64,000 bases of DNA from Aureisphaera galaxeae. Its GTDB lineage: Bacteria > Bacteroidota > Bacteroidia > Flavobacteriales > Flavobacteriaceae. The translations under genes and the position numbers were made by a program. The stretch covers positions 248,001 to 312,000 of the forward strand of contig NZ_JAQQTF010000007.1 of the NCBI RefSeq assembly GCF_028561275.1, in the 5' to 3' direction. The notes beneath the pieces are model-generated. The model was not told the origin of the DNA. It saw only the letters and a list, made by a program, of their open reading frames with translations, and did not search any database. Every line of letters begins with the position of its first letter. Position 1 is the stretch's first letter. This document shows positions 10,107 through 17,475 of this stretch, one piece after another.

Positions 10107-10643
10107 TTATTCTGTTCCTTTGTATTCTTCATTCAATCCCGCCAATACATCCTCGGTGAGATCGGTCATGGAGTCTGCATACATAATATTCCCAGTACCA
10201 CTGGCTCCAAAAATGATTTTGTGCCCATTCTTCTCACCATACTCCTTTATGTAATCATTAATATCATTTATAACCGTTTGCGTGGCCTTCTGGTCTTCTT
10301 CCTGGATCTGCTGCTGAATGGCCTGCTGATAGTTGCCAATCTGCTGCTGTTTGTTCGCCAACAGTTCCTGCTTCAATTCCAATTCTTTCTTAGACATGGA
10401 AGCTCTGTCCTTTTCATACGCCTTCAATTCTTCCTGCCAGTTTCCTATTAAACTGTCTACATTGGCCTGAAGCTTTTGTGCTTTTTTTTCAAACAGGGAT
10501 CGCTCGACCTCGGTTCTTTCATACCCCTCCATTAATTTGTTTACGTCTACATAGACCAGTTCTGAGTTCGATCCAAAATCGAAAAGGGAAACAGCACTAA
10601 TAAGAAGTGCGACTAGAGCTAAAGGAAATGCTAACTTTTTCAT
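10107..10643 (-). CDS. OmpH/Skp-family periplasmic chaperone-like protein
   Basis: This 178-residue protein has an N-terminal signal anchor (about residues 5-24). The typical OmpH opening YVDVNKLMEGY is followed by a long, highly charged, glutamine-rich coiled coil (about 45-140) and a short C-terminal beta part (KIIFGASGTGNIMYAD). Skp-family proteins form trimers whose helical arms hold unfolded outer-membrane or exported proteins in the periplasm. As the first gene of the operon, directly abutting the lipoprotein and upstream of two giant secreted RHS proteins, it is well placed to be their dedicated holdase. The stand-alone cellular Skp normally sits beside bamA, which is absent here, so this is probably a specialised paralogue. 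Confidence 0.85.
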   Translation of the reverse strand: MKKLAFPLALVALLISAVSLFDFGSNSELVYVDVNKLMEGYERTEVERSLFEKKAQKLQANVDSLIGNWQEELKAYEKDRASMSKKELELKQELLANKQQQIGNYQQAIQQQIQEEDQKATQTVINDINDYIKEYGEKNGHKIIFGASGTGNIMYADSMTDLTEDVLAGLNEEYKGTE

Positions 10644-11076
10644 GATACTTTTACTTTTTTAAATGCGGTTGTGTACTAAGATTTACTAAATGTTGCTACC
10701 AAAAATCAATTACATTTTTGGGTAACAAAAGGCCAAATGCATAACAGTGTAGTTAGATTGTATAAGTGCTGGCAATTCTTTCTTATTCGTAGTTTTCGAT
10801 CGGGATGATTGAAAAGAATGCTGCCTTTTATTAGGAAGGAGTACGACAGCTCCGAAAGAACAGGTCTAAATTAACAAGGAGAAAAACACCTACAGTCTGT
10901 AATGTTGAAATACTTTTTTTTAATGGTCGGCTTTCATGAAAATTGAGGAGCAGATTTTACATAAAAACATGAAAATCAATATTTTGCAAATAAGTAAATC
11001 CCGTTAGGTAAGTTTTTATGCGATGGAGACGAACACCAAGGATTAAAATGTTATTTTTATTTAGAAAACCGAAATT
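10644..11076. promoter_or_regulatory. Divergent intergenic region between the RHS operon and the secretion operon
   Basis: This 433-bp gene-free, AT-rich stretch separates two divergent operons and must hold promoters for both. I found no exact TTG-N17-23-TAnnTTTG promoter on either strand. Near matches are the A/T-rich stretch with ATATTTTGC near 10978-10987 (plus) and TTGATTTTTGG near 10697-10707 (minus). No terminator, repeat or small ORF stands out. The shared regulatory region leaves co-regulation of the two operons possible but unproven. Confidence 0.45.
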
Positions 11077-11478
11077 ATGAAAGTGAAAAAGATAGACGCG
11101 TTTACCCTTAACGAAATGCTTATGGTACTGGCAATTATCGGGATTTTGTTGCTTATTGCATTACCTCAGGTGATGCCGCTTATTGCAACGGCGAGGGGAC
11201 AGGAAGCCAAGATCCAGTTAAAATACATTGCCAATTTGCAAGAACAACATCGGTTTATGAATTCAAAATTTTCGGCCGATTTCAACAATATCGACTTTGA
11301 GGCTCCCAAAACGGTACATGAAGGAGGAACCGCGAATTACAGATATGAATTGGTGGCAGCTTCTGTTACCTCTTTTAAAGCACGCGCGGAGGCGGTGGTA
11401 GATTTTGATGGGGACGGGGTTTATAATGTTTGGGAGATCGATGAAAACGGAAACCCAAAGGAAATCACAAAAGATTGA
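11077..11478 (+). CDS. Type II secretion/type IV pilus-like major pseudopilin (GspG-like)
   Basis: This 133-residue protein has a class III (prepilin) signal: a short positively charged leader MKVKKIDA, then FTLNEMLMVLAIIGILLLIA. Glu at mature position 5 and one hydrophobic helix are typical of pseudopilins. The residue before the cleavage point is Ala rather than the usual Gly. The C-terminus has an acidic stretch, DFDGDGVYNVWEIDENG, like the calcium-binding loop of GspG proteins. It is first in a six-gene plus-strand operon, and its stop overlaps the start of the prepilin peptidase gene. It is predicted to build a short periplasmic pseudopilus pushed by the ATPase of the same operon. Confidence 0.88.
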   Translation: MKVKKIDAFTLNEMLMVLAIIGILLLIALPQVMPLIATARGQEAKIQLKYIANLQEQHRFMNSKFSADFNNIDFEAPKTVHEGGTANYRYELVAASVTSFKARAEAVVDFDGDGVYNVWEIDENGNPKEITKD

Positions 11479-11969
11479 TCGCAGCACTGGTTAAGATCTG
11501 TTTGGTAGCTGTGCTTTCACTCATCTTTTATCAAGACCAGAAGGAAAGACAAGTTTGGTTCTTTCTGTTTCCCTTGTTTGCCCTTTTGGGAACAACATTG
11601 TTTTATATGAATACGAACAGTACTACATATCTATACGCCATCCTAATCAATCTTTTGATTGTAGGGATGTTGCTTCTTGTGCTTTTTATTCTTAGCCGTT
11701 GGGTTTGGAACAAGAAATCGCTCAAAGAGGCGTTAGGATTAGGGGACATACTGTTCTTTGTTGGATTCGCTGTCTCTTTCCCTACAGTGAGTTTTATTAA
11801 TTTTTTTGCTTTTTCCATGATATTCGCGCTGGTCATTCACCGGCTGTTATTGAAATGGAAATCGCTTACACATGCAACCGTTCCCCTCGCAGGTTGGATG
11901 TCTCTATTTCTAATAATGATATACGCGGCCCATTGGGCAGGATTGTATGACGAATTATATTTAATCTAA
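11475..11969 (+). CDS. Minimal A24-type prepilin peptidase
   Basis: This 164-residue polytopic membrane protein shows the two catalytic aspartates of the A24 family: an Asp in YQDQKERQVW at the end of the first transmembrane helix, and the GxGD motif (GLGDILFF) at about residues 88-91. It would cleave the leader of the upstream pseudopilin at the cytoplasmic membrane face. It lacks the N-terminal methylase domain with the Cys4 zinc site found in PilD/GspO, so it is a short form. The start is TTG, overlapping the pseudopilin stop by 4 bp (TTGA). No ATG fits before the first helix, so the overlap decides the start. Confidence 0.82.
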   Translation: MIAALVKICLVAVLSLIFYQDQKERQVWFFLFPLFALLGTTLFYMNTNSTTYLYAILINLLIVGMLLLVLFILSRWVWNKKSLKEALGLGDILFFVGFAVSFPTVSFINFFAFSMIFALVIHRLLLKWKSLTHATVPLAGWMSLFLIMIYAAHWAGLYDELYLI

Positions 11970-13370
11970 ATGAAGGCCTTCGAGATTCCTACATCCCTTA
12001 AACAATTGGTGAGTTCCAATCAGGCATTTCACTATCGCATTGTTCCCGTGGAACAAAAGGAGGATATTGTAGTTCTTAAAACGGATGCTTCAGATCTTGG
12101 AGCACTTTCTTCAGAATTGTCCATCATCTTGGATTTCTCTTCTGAATTGGTGGCGGATACTTCAGAAAATATACAATCCTATCTTACCTATAACTATCGT
12201 CAGACCACGGAGGTAAGTGAAGAGCTTTCCAAAAACAATTTTCTGGAACAGCTACTTCAAACCGCTAAGGATTTCAACAGTAGTGATATTCATATGGAAC
12301 CCTATGAAAACCTATGTAGGGTGCGTTTTCGATTGGATGGAAAGTTGAAGGAGCAATACCAAATCCCCTTGATGGAATATCCGCAACTCATCAACCAGAT
12401 TAAGATTCAGGCGGGACTGGATATTTCACAGAAAAGATTGTCCCAGGACGGGAGGATTACCGTAAAGGGGGCTTCCGAAGATTTCGACATTCGTGTTTCT
12501 ACCATGCCCACCTTGCATGGAGAGAAGATCGTATTGCGTATTCTGAAGCGGAATGCAGAAACGGTTGAGTTGAAAACCCTCGGCTTTAATGAACGCGAAC
12601 TGAAACTCTATTTGGAAGGTGTGAAAATGCCAAATGGTATTGTACTCATTTCGGGCCCTACAGGATCGGGAAAGACGACTACACTTTACGGAACCCTTCG
12701 GCTGTTGAACAAGGAAGAGACCAATATATTGACCATCGAAGATCCTATAGAATATACCTTGGCCGGAATTAATCAGGTACAGCTTAAAGAAGATATTGGG
12801 TTCGATTTCCCAACGGCCTTGCGCACTTTCTTACGACAGGATCCGGACATTATCATGGTGGGTGAAATCCGGGATGAGAAAACGGCCAATATGGCCATTA
12901 AGGCAGCCCTTACGGGGCATTTGGTGCTGTCTACCATACATACCAATTCGGCTTGGGCCACCATCTCCCGACTTATCGATATGGGAGTGCCTCCTTATTT
13001 GTTGTCCAGTACCCTTAATTTGAGTGTGGCTCAACGCCTTGTGCGGAAGCTATGTTCTCATTGCAAACAAGAAGCAGATGCTACGCCGGATCTCTTCCCA
13101 GAAAATTTTTCAGAAAGGGATAATATAAAGAAACATCAAATCCCTATTGGGTGCAATCACTGCTTTTTTACTGGGTACGATGGTAGAAAGGCGATTTACG
13201 AAATCATTCCGATTACATCAGAATTGGAAACAGCAATAAAACACAATGAGCTGCAAATAGACGACTATCTTGCGGCCAATAATTTGAATACGCTTAAGAG
13301 TAATGCAGTACAATTGATACTTGAGGGGGAAACCTCCATAGATGAAGTTTACTCTTTATTGGCGAATTAA
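11970..13370 (+). CDS. Type II secretion / type IV pilus assembly ATPase (GspE/PilB-like)
   Basis: This 466-residue hexameric ATPase has Walker A GPTGSGKTTT at about residues 229-238. The Asp-box/Walker B region DPDIIMVGEIRD lies near 290-301, and the His-box region LTGHLVLSTIHTN follows. Two CxxC pairs (CSHC at about 362, CNHC at about 396) form the zinc-binding element of GspE/PilB. The N-terminal domain is short (about 85 residues), like an MshEN-type module. It starts directly after the stop of the peptidase gene (TAA then ATG). It would power pseudopilus extension from the cytoplasmic side. No partner GspF/PilC gene is in the operon. Confidence 0.93.
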   Translation: MKAFEIPTSLKQLVSSNQAFHYRIVPVEQKEDIVVLKTDASDLGALSSELSIILDFSSELVADTSENIQSYLTYNYRQTTEVSEELSKNNFLEQLLQTAKDFNSSDIHMEPYENLCRVRFRLDGKLKEQYQIPLMEYPQLINQIKIQAGLDISQKRLSQDGRITVKGASEDFDIRVSTMPTLHGEKIVLRILKRNAETVELKTLGFNERELKLYLEGVKMPNGIVLISGPTGSGKTTTLYGTLRLLNKEETNILTIEDPIEYTLAGINQVQLKEDIGFDFPTALRTFLRQDPDIIMVGEIRDEKTANMAIKAALTGHLVLSTIHTNSAWATISRLIDMGVPPYLLSSTLNLSVAQRLVRKLCSHCKQEADATPDLFPENFSERDNIKKHQIPIGCNHCFFTGYDGRKAIYEIIPITSELETAIKHNELQIDDYLAANNLNTLKSNAVQLILEGETSIDEVYSLLAN

Positions 13371-13377
13371 GAACGTT

Positions 13378-15519
13378 ATGAAAAAAATACTCATTATCAT
13401 ACTATTTTTTGTGGCCTTTACGGGGTTTGCCCAAGATCCTTCATCTTCGGCAAGAATCAATAGCATCCAGAATCAATTGGAACTATTGAAGGTAGAGGTG
13501 CCCGGATTGGAGGAAAGCATCAATATAAATATTACCCAAACCACGCTTTCCAATTTTTTATTGGCCGTCTCCAAGATCCATAGTATCAATATTAATGTAG
13601 CCCCAGATCTTAATTCCATTACGCTGGTGAACAATTTTAGCGATGTACCTGTTGCCGATATCTTACTGTTTTTGGTGAAGACCTATGATCTGGATATCGA
13701 TTTTACAGGGAATATACTATCCATCAAGAAATATGTAGCCCCTATAGAAACACCCCAAGAGAAGCAAATAAAAGCGATCTATACGGTTTCAAATGGAAAC
13801 TTAACATTGGACTTAAAGAATGATCCTTTGGATAAGGTTTTTAGGAAGATCATGGACGAGACAGGAAAGAACTTGCTCTTTACGCCCGAAATTGAAACGA
13901 ATCCCTTGAGTATTTACATTAAAAATGTACCATTGGATGTGGCCCTTCAGAAAATGGCCGAATCCAATAACCTGATTCTCGAGAAAAACGAAGATGGGTT
14001 CTATACCTTCGATTCCGCTTTCGAACCTACCCAAACAACAGGGGCCAATGGTGCTACTGCAACAAGACCCCCTAGAAGGAGGACAAAGAGCAATTTCTAT
14101 TACAAGGTGTTGGATACGATTAACAAAAGGGTGGAAGTGAACCTTCAGAATACCAATATTGCTGACGTGATCTATACCTTAGGTCAGGATCTGAAGATCG
14201 ATATTTTTACCGCGACTTCTTTAGACAATGCAGGAACCGCTACGGTAGAAGCCAAGGATATTGATTTCGATTTACTATTGGACAAGATTTTTCAAAGTAA
14301 TGGAAGTGCTCCAACTGCTGGAGGAACTGCAAATGCAACCAATTCGAATGCTGCTAGCGCCAAGTTCACTTATAAGAAAGAAGGGAATGTATATTATTTC
14401 GGAACAGAGGATCAGCTCTCTTTGAAACAAGTGGAATTGGTTACCATGATGCATCGTTCGGTACAACTCTTAGACGACCCTTCAGGAGGAGGTCAACGTC
14501 GTGCCGGAAGAAATAACTTCAATACAGGAGGACAGAATTTTGTCAATGCAACGGGATTCAACAATAATAATCAAAACACCAACCGTTTTAATAATACAAA
14601 CACCAACCGTAATGCAAGCAGTGGGGACTCAAAATCCATAGAAGAAATTATCCCTGAGGATATCAAAGAAGGACTGGATATAAAAATTGACAAGGAGCTT
14701 AATAGCTTTGTAATAAGTGGTCCTGGTGCCAAAGTAGAACGATTTAAGGAATTCATATCTTTTATAGACAAACCGGTACCCGTTATCTTGATCGAAGTAA
14801 TGATCTTAGAGGTGAACCGTAGCTCCCTTACCGAAACGGGGATTTCTTTTGGAATTGGAGATAAGCCGGTAAATACTTCGGGAGAGTTTTTCCCTAGTGG
14901 CAACGTAACCATTGGGGCCAAAGACGTGAATAAGATCATAGGGAATTTCGACAATTTTGGGTCCCTAAATCTTGGGAAAGTGGTTCCTAACTTTTACTTG
15001 GATATCAAGGCCATGGAATCTGCTGGAACCCTAAAGGTGAAATCTACGCCTAAATTAACCACGATTAATGGGCATAAAGCATATTTGTCTAGTGGAGAAA
15101 CCACCTATTATGCAGTGACCAGCCAGAGCTTCTTCGGTTCGCAAATTCCACAGACTTCAGAGATTAGGAACTATGTGCCTATCGATGCAGAATTGGCGTT
15201 AGAAATCCTACCCTTTGTTTCGGGAGACGGACAGATTACCTTAGATATACAAGTATTGCAATCGGCATTTAATGGTGAACGGGTGGCCGAAGATGCCCCT
15301 CCAGGAATTACCAGCCGTGAGTTTTCTTCTATCGTACGTATGGAAGATCAGGATGTTGTGATTTTGGGAGGGATCGAGTCCATTCGTAAGGACGATTCGG
15401 GCTCTGGAGTTCCCCTTTTGGCGAGGATTCCAGTGCTCAAGTGGTTTTTCAGTAAAAGAAGACGTGAAGCGACCAAGCGCAACCTGAATATTTTAATAAA
15501 GCCTACCGTGATCGAATAA
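13378..15519 (+). CDS. Secretin (GspD/PilQ-like outer-membrane channel)
   Basis: This 713-residue secretin has a signal peptide MKKILIIILFFVAFTGFAQ. I chose the ATG at 13378, 7 bp after the ATPase stop, because an upstream in-frame ATG at 13342 would spoil the signal peptide. Periplasmic N-type domains occupy about the first 450 residues. They are interrupted by an Asn/Thr-rich linker (GFNNNNQNTNRFNNTNTNR). The C-terminal secretin domain follows, with PVILIEVMILEVN, a membrane-spanning beta region (TLKVKSTPKLTTINGHKA) and the conserved end VVILGGIESIRK through VPLLARIPVLKWFF. It would form the outer-membrane gate of the secretion system. It overlaps the next gene by one base (TAATG). Confidence 0.93.
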   Translation: MKKILIIILFFVAFTGFAQDPSSSARINSIQNQLELLKVEVPGLEESININITQTTLSNFLLAVSKIHSININVAPDLNSITLVNNFSDVPVADILLFLVKTYDLDIDFTGNILSIKKYVAPIETPQEKQIKAIYTVSNGNLTLDLKNDPLDKVFRKIMDETGKNLLFTPEIETNPLSIYIKNVPLDVALQKMAESNNLILEKNEDGFYTFDSAFEPTQTTGANGATATRPPRRRTKSNFYYKVLDTINKRVEVNLQNTNIADVIYTLGQDLKIDIFTATSLDNAGTATVEAKDIDFDLLLDKIFQSNGSAPTAGGTANATNSNAASAKFTYKKEGNVYYFGTEDQLSLKQVELVTMMHRSVQLLDDPSGGGQRRAGRNNFNTGGQNFVNATGFNNNNQNTNRFNNTNTNRNASSGDSKSIEEIIPEDIKEGLDIKIDKELNSFVISGPGAKVERFKEFISFIDKPVPVILIEVMILEVNRSSLTETGISFGIGDKPVNTSGEFFPSGNVTIGAKDVNKIIGNFDNFGSLNLGKVVPNFYLDIKAMESAGTLKVKSTPKLTTINGHKAYLSSGETTYYAVTSQSFFGSQIPQTSEIRNYVPIDAELALEILPFVSGDGQITLDIQVLQSAFNGERVAEDAPPGITSREFSSIVRMEDQDVVILGGIESIRKDDSGSGVPLLARIPVLKWFFSKRRREATKRNLNILIKPTVIE

Positions 15520-16718
15520 TGCGCAATGCCTTCTTTTCATATTGGAATTACGGTACAACCTTCTGTGGGGCTGAAGTAACCACCATAGATGATCACGCCC
15601 AATTCTATGCTGCTACTGCCAAGAAAAAGAAAGGGGAATTCAGCGAGTTTAATTTTCTAAAAGGGAGTTCCTTCGGCGATCTAGTCTCGGAAATGGGAAA
15701 GCATCGTCATGCGCATCTTATCCTAAATTTGGATGGAGTGCTCATCAAGGAGACCGTTTTGGAAAGAGATCCACAAAAAGCGATAGGTAAGGCCTTTCCA
15801 GGTCTCTCCCTTTCCGATTTTTATGTGGATATACACCAAGGGAAGGATAAAATGTTTGTGGCCGTTGCCCGTAAAGATGTGGTCGAAGGACTGTTGAAAG
15901 CAGCGGAGGAAGCTGGTTTGGGTATTTTGAGCTTTCAATTGGGCTTCGGATCCTTACAGAGAATCGCACCCTTGTTATCGGAAGAAACGGTGGTAACGGG
16001 AAAGTATGAATTCAGTTTGGAACAGGGAAAGATTGTTGCTTTCGGAAATTTGACAGAAGCTTCAAGAAATTATCGTTTGGAAGATATTTCGGTTCCCTCA
16101 GAATACCTGTTGTCAACATCCAGCTTATTGGGGTATTTGGATGCTGGTGAAAAATCCAATGAAGAACGCAACGCGGCATTGGCCAAGGCGTATACCGAAA
16201 AGAATTTCTTTAGAAAAGGCTTAGTAGCTGCGGTTGTATTGGTGCTTGTAAGTCTACTAATCAATTTCTTCTTTTTTACCGAATATCGAAAGAAATTCCA
16301 GAACCTCTCCGAACAGGTGGAAGTAGCTTCCGAGCAGCGAAAAACGCTACAGACGCGAACAGAAGCCGTGGAGAAAAAGGAATATGTGGTTGAGAACATA
16401 TTGAACAGTGGACATTCCAAAAGCTCATTCTATCTTAACAGGGTAGTAAGTCAACGTCCAGAATCGATCCTGTTTTCAAATATCCAATTTCAACCATTAC
16501 TTAAGAATGTACGTCCCGACAAGCAAATCCTTTATGATAGCGATGTGCTGCTGCTCACGGGAGATAGTTATGATAAGGAGGAGTTTTCCTCATGGATTCA
16601 AGGACTTGAAGCGCTTAGCTGGGTTTCTAATGTAACCGTATTGCAATATGGGCTAGCGAAGGGAAGTGGTAATTATTTCGAAATTAAATTGGCATTACTA
16701 TATGACACAGCGAAATAA
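15519..16718 (+). CDS. GspL-like / PilM-PilN-like inner-membrane assembly protein
   Basis: This 399-residue protein has a cytoplasmic part (about residues 1-225) resembling the actin-like fold of PilM/GspL. One transmembrane helix follows (about 230-252, VAAVVLVLVSLLINFFFF), then a coiled-coil stretch and a small ferredoxin-like PilN-type periplasmic domain. Sequence similarity to named families is faint. The call depends on this topology and on its place between the secretin and a PilO/GspM-like gene. In known systems this protein recruits the ATPase and links it to the periplasmic subunits. It overlaps the secretin stop by one base and the next gene by 17 bp, so translation is probably coupled. 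Confidence 0.75.
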   Translation: MRNAFFSYWNYGTTFCGAEVTTIDDHAQFYAATAKKKKGEFSEFNFLKGSSFGDLVSEMGKHRHAHLILNLDGVLIKETVLERDPQKAIGKAFPGLSLSDFYVDIHQGKDKMFVAVARKDVVEGLLKAAEEAGLGILSFQLGFGSLQRIAPLLSEETVVTGKYEFSLEQGKIVAFGNLTEASRNYRLEDISVPSEYLLSTSSLLGYLDAGEKSNEERNAALAKAYTEKNFFRKGLVAAVVLVLVSLLINFFFFTEYRKKFQNLSEQVEVASEQRKTLQTRTEAVEKKEYVVENILNSGHSKSSFYLNRVVSQRPESILFSNIQFQPLLKNVRPDKQILYDSDVLLLTGDSYDKEEFSSWIQGLEALSWVSNVTVLQYGLAKGSGNYFEIKLALLYDTAK

Positions 16719-17220
16719 GAACATACTACTCTGTTTGGGCTTTGTGGCAGTCATGATCATCGCCTATCAATTCTCATTTTCGGAGACCTTGCATTTAAAA
16801 AGTGAGATTTCCAGATTGGAAGAGGAGAATATCGATTCGGGGAATTTGGCCCGTCTTTCGGCCAACCTTATTCAAAGGGAACAATTTGCCGATTCTTTGT
16901 TGAAAAAGAACAACATTAAAAACATTTCCATTCAGAACAATATCTTGGAGTTCTTGAATAGGGAATCTGAAGAGAAAGGCATTGCCATTACGCAATTTCT
17001 AGAGCCTCATATCTTCGTTCAGGATGAAGTAAAGATTACCTCCTATCAGTTTACACTCAGGGGTCAATTTAAAGACATGCAAGATATTGTCTACCAATTA
17101 GAGCAGAACTATAACTTTGGGAAGATATCCCACGTGCATTTCGAAAAGAAAAGGGATTACCGCAGAGGCCGGGACTATCTAGAATGCTTTGTTATGATAG
17201 AAAGCTTTCTATCAGAATAG
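16702..17220 (+). CDS. GspM/PilO-like inner-membrane assembly protein
   Basis: This 172-residue bitopic protein has a short cytoplasmic tail (MTQRNKN), a transmembrane helix at about residues 6-24, a coiled coil (SEISRLEEENIDSG) and a small periplasmic ferredoxin-like domain, the standard plan of PilO/GspM. The start at 16702 is chosen because it puts the charged tail right before the helix. An in-frame ATG 36 bp upstream lies deep in the previous gene. It is the last gene of the operon. GspC, GspF and minor pseudopilins H-K do not follow. Confidence 0.72.
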   Translation: MTQRNKNILLCLGFVAVMIIAYQFSFSETLHLKSEISRLEEENIDSGNLARLSANLIQREQFADSLLKKNNIKNISIQNNILEFLNRESEEKGIAITQFLEPHIFVQDEVKITSYQFTLRGQFKDMQDIVYQLEQNYNFGKISHVHFEKKRDYRRGRDYLECFVMIESFLSE

Positions 17221-17243
17221 TCATGCCAATATACGGGCTTCCT

Positions 17244-17441
17244 TTATAGACTTTCGCCTGTGCTCAGCAAATGTTTTTGCCCTTGGTATTTTCTTATTTC
17301 AGCATTAAAATGCCTTACTTCATTTTCGGTAGGTGTGCCTCTTAGGATTTTTAACCATTTTCCTCTAAGGCTCTGATGGGTCGCTTTTAACATCTTTGGG
17401 TCATTTTCTACAAATGTCTTATAGAAAGCAATGGCAGTCAA
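17244..17441 (-). CDS. Doubtful small ORF with TTG start
   Basis: A 65-codon frame lies in the 255-bp gap between the convergent secretion operon and the AddB-like gene. It has no ATG at its start (TTG at 17441; the first ATG is at codon 17), and a stop lies shortly upstream in frame. The translation is charged and helical (NEVRHFNAEIRKYQGQKHLL). I recognise no family. It could be a small helical protein, a relic of a longer gene, or chance. Nothing else is seen in this gap. Confidence 0.25.
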   Translation of the reverse strand: MTAIAFYKTFVENDPKMLKATHQSLRGKWLKILRGTPTENEVRHFNAEIRKYQGQKHLLSTGESL

Positions 17442-17475
17442 GATTGAAAATCCTGTTTTTTAATGAGGAAAAACC

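Noticed and set aside
13342-13377. Upstream start of the secretin gene, and a possible frameshift fusion with the ATPase
   Set aside because: The start at 13378 gives a perfect signal peptide right after the ATPase stop; the overlap is chance.
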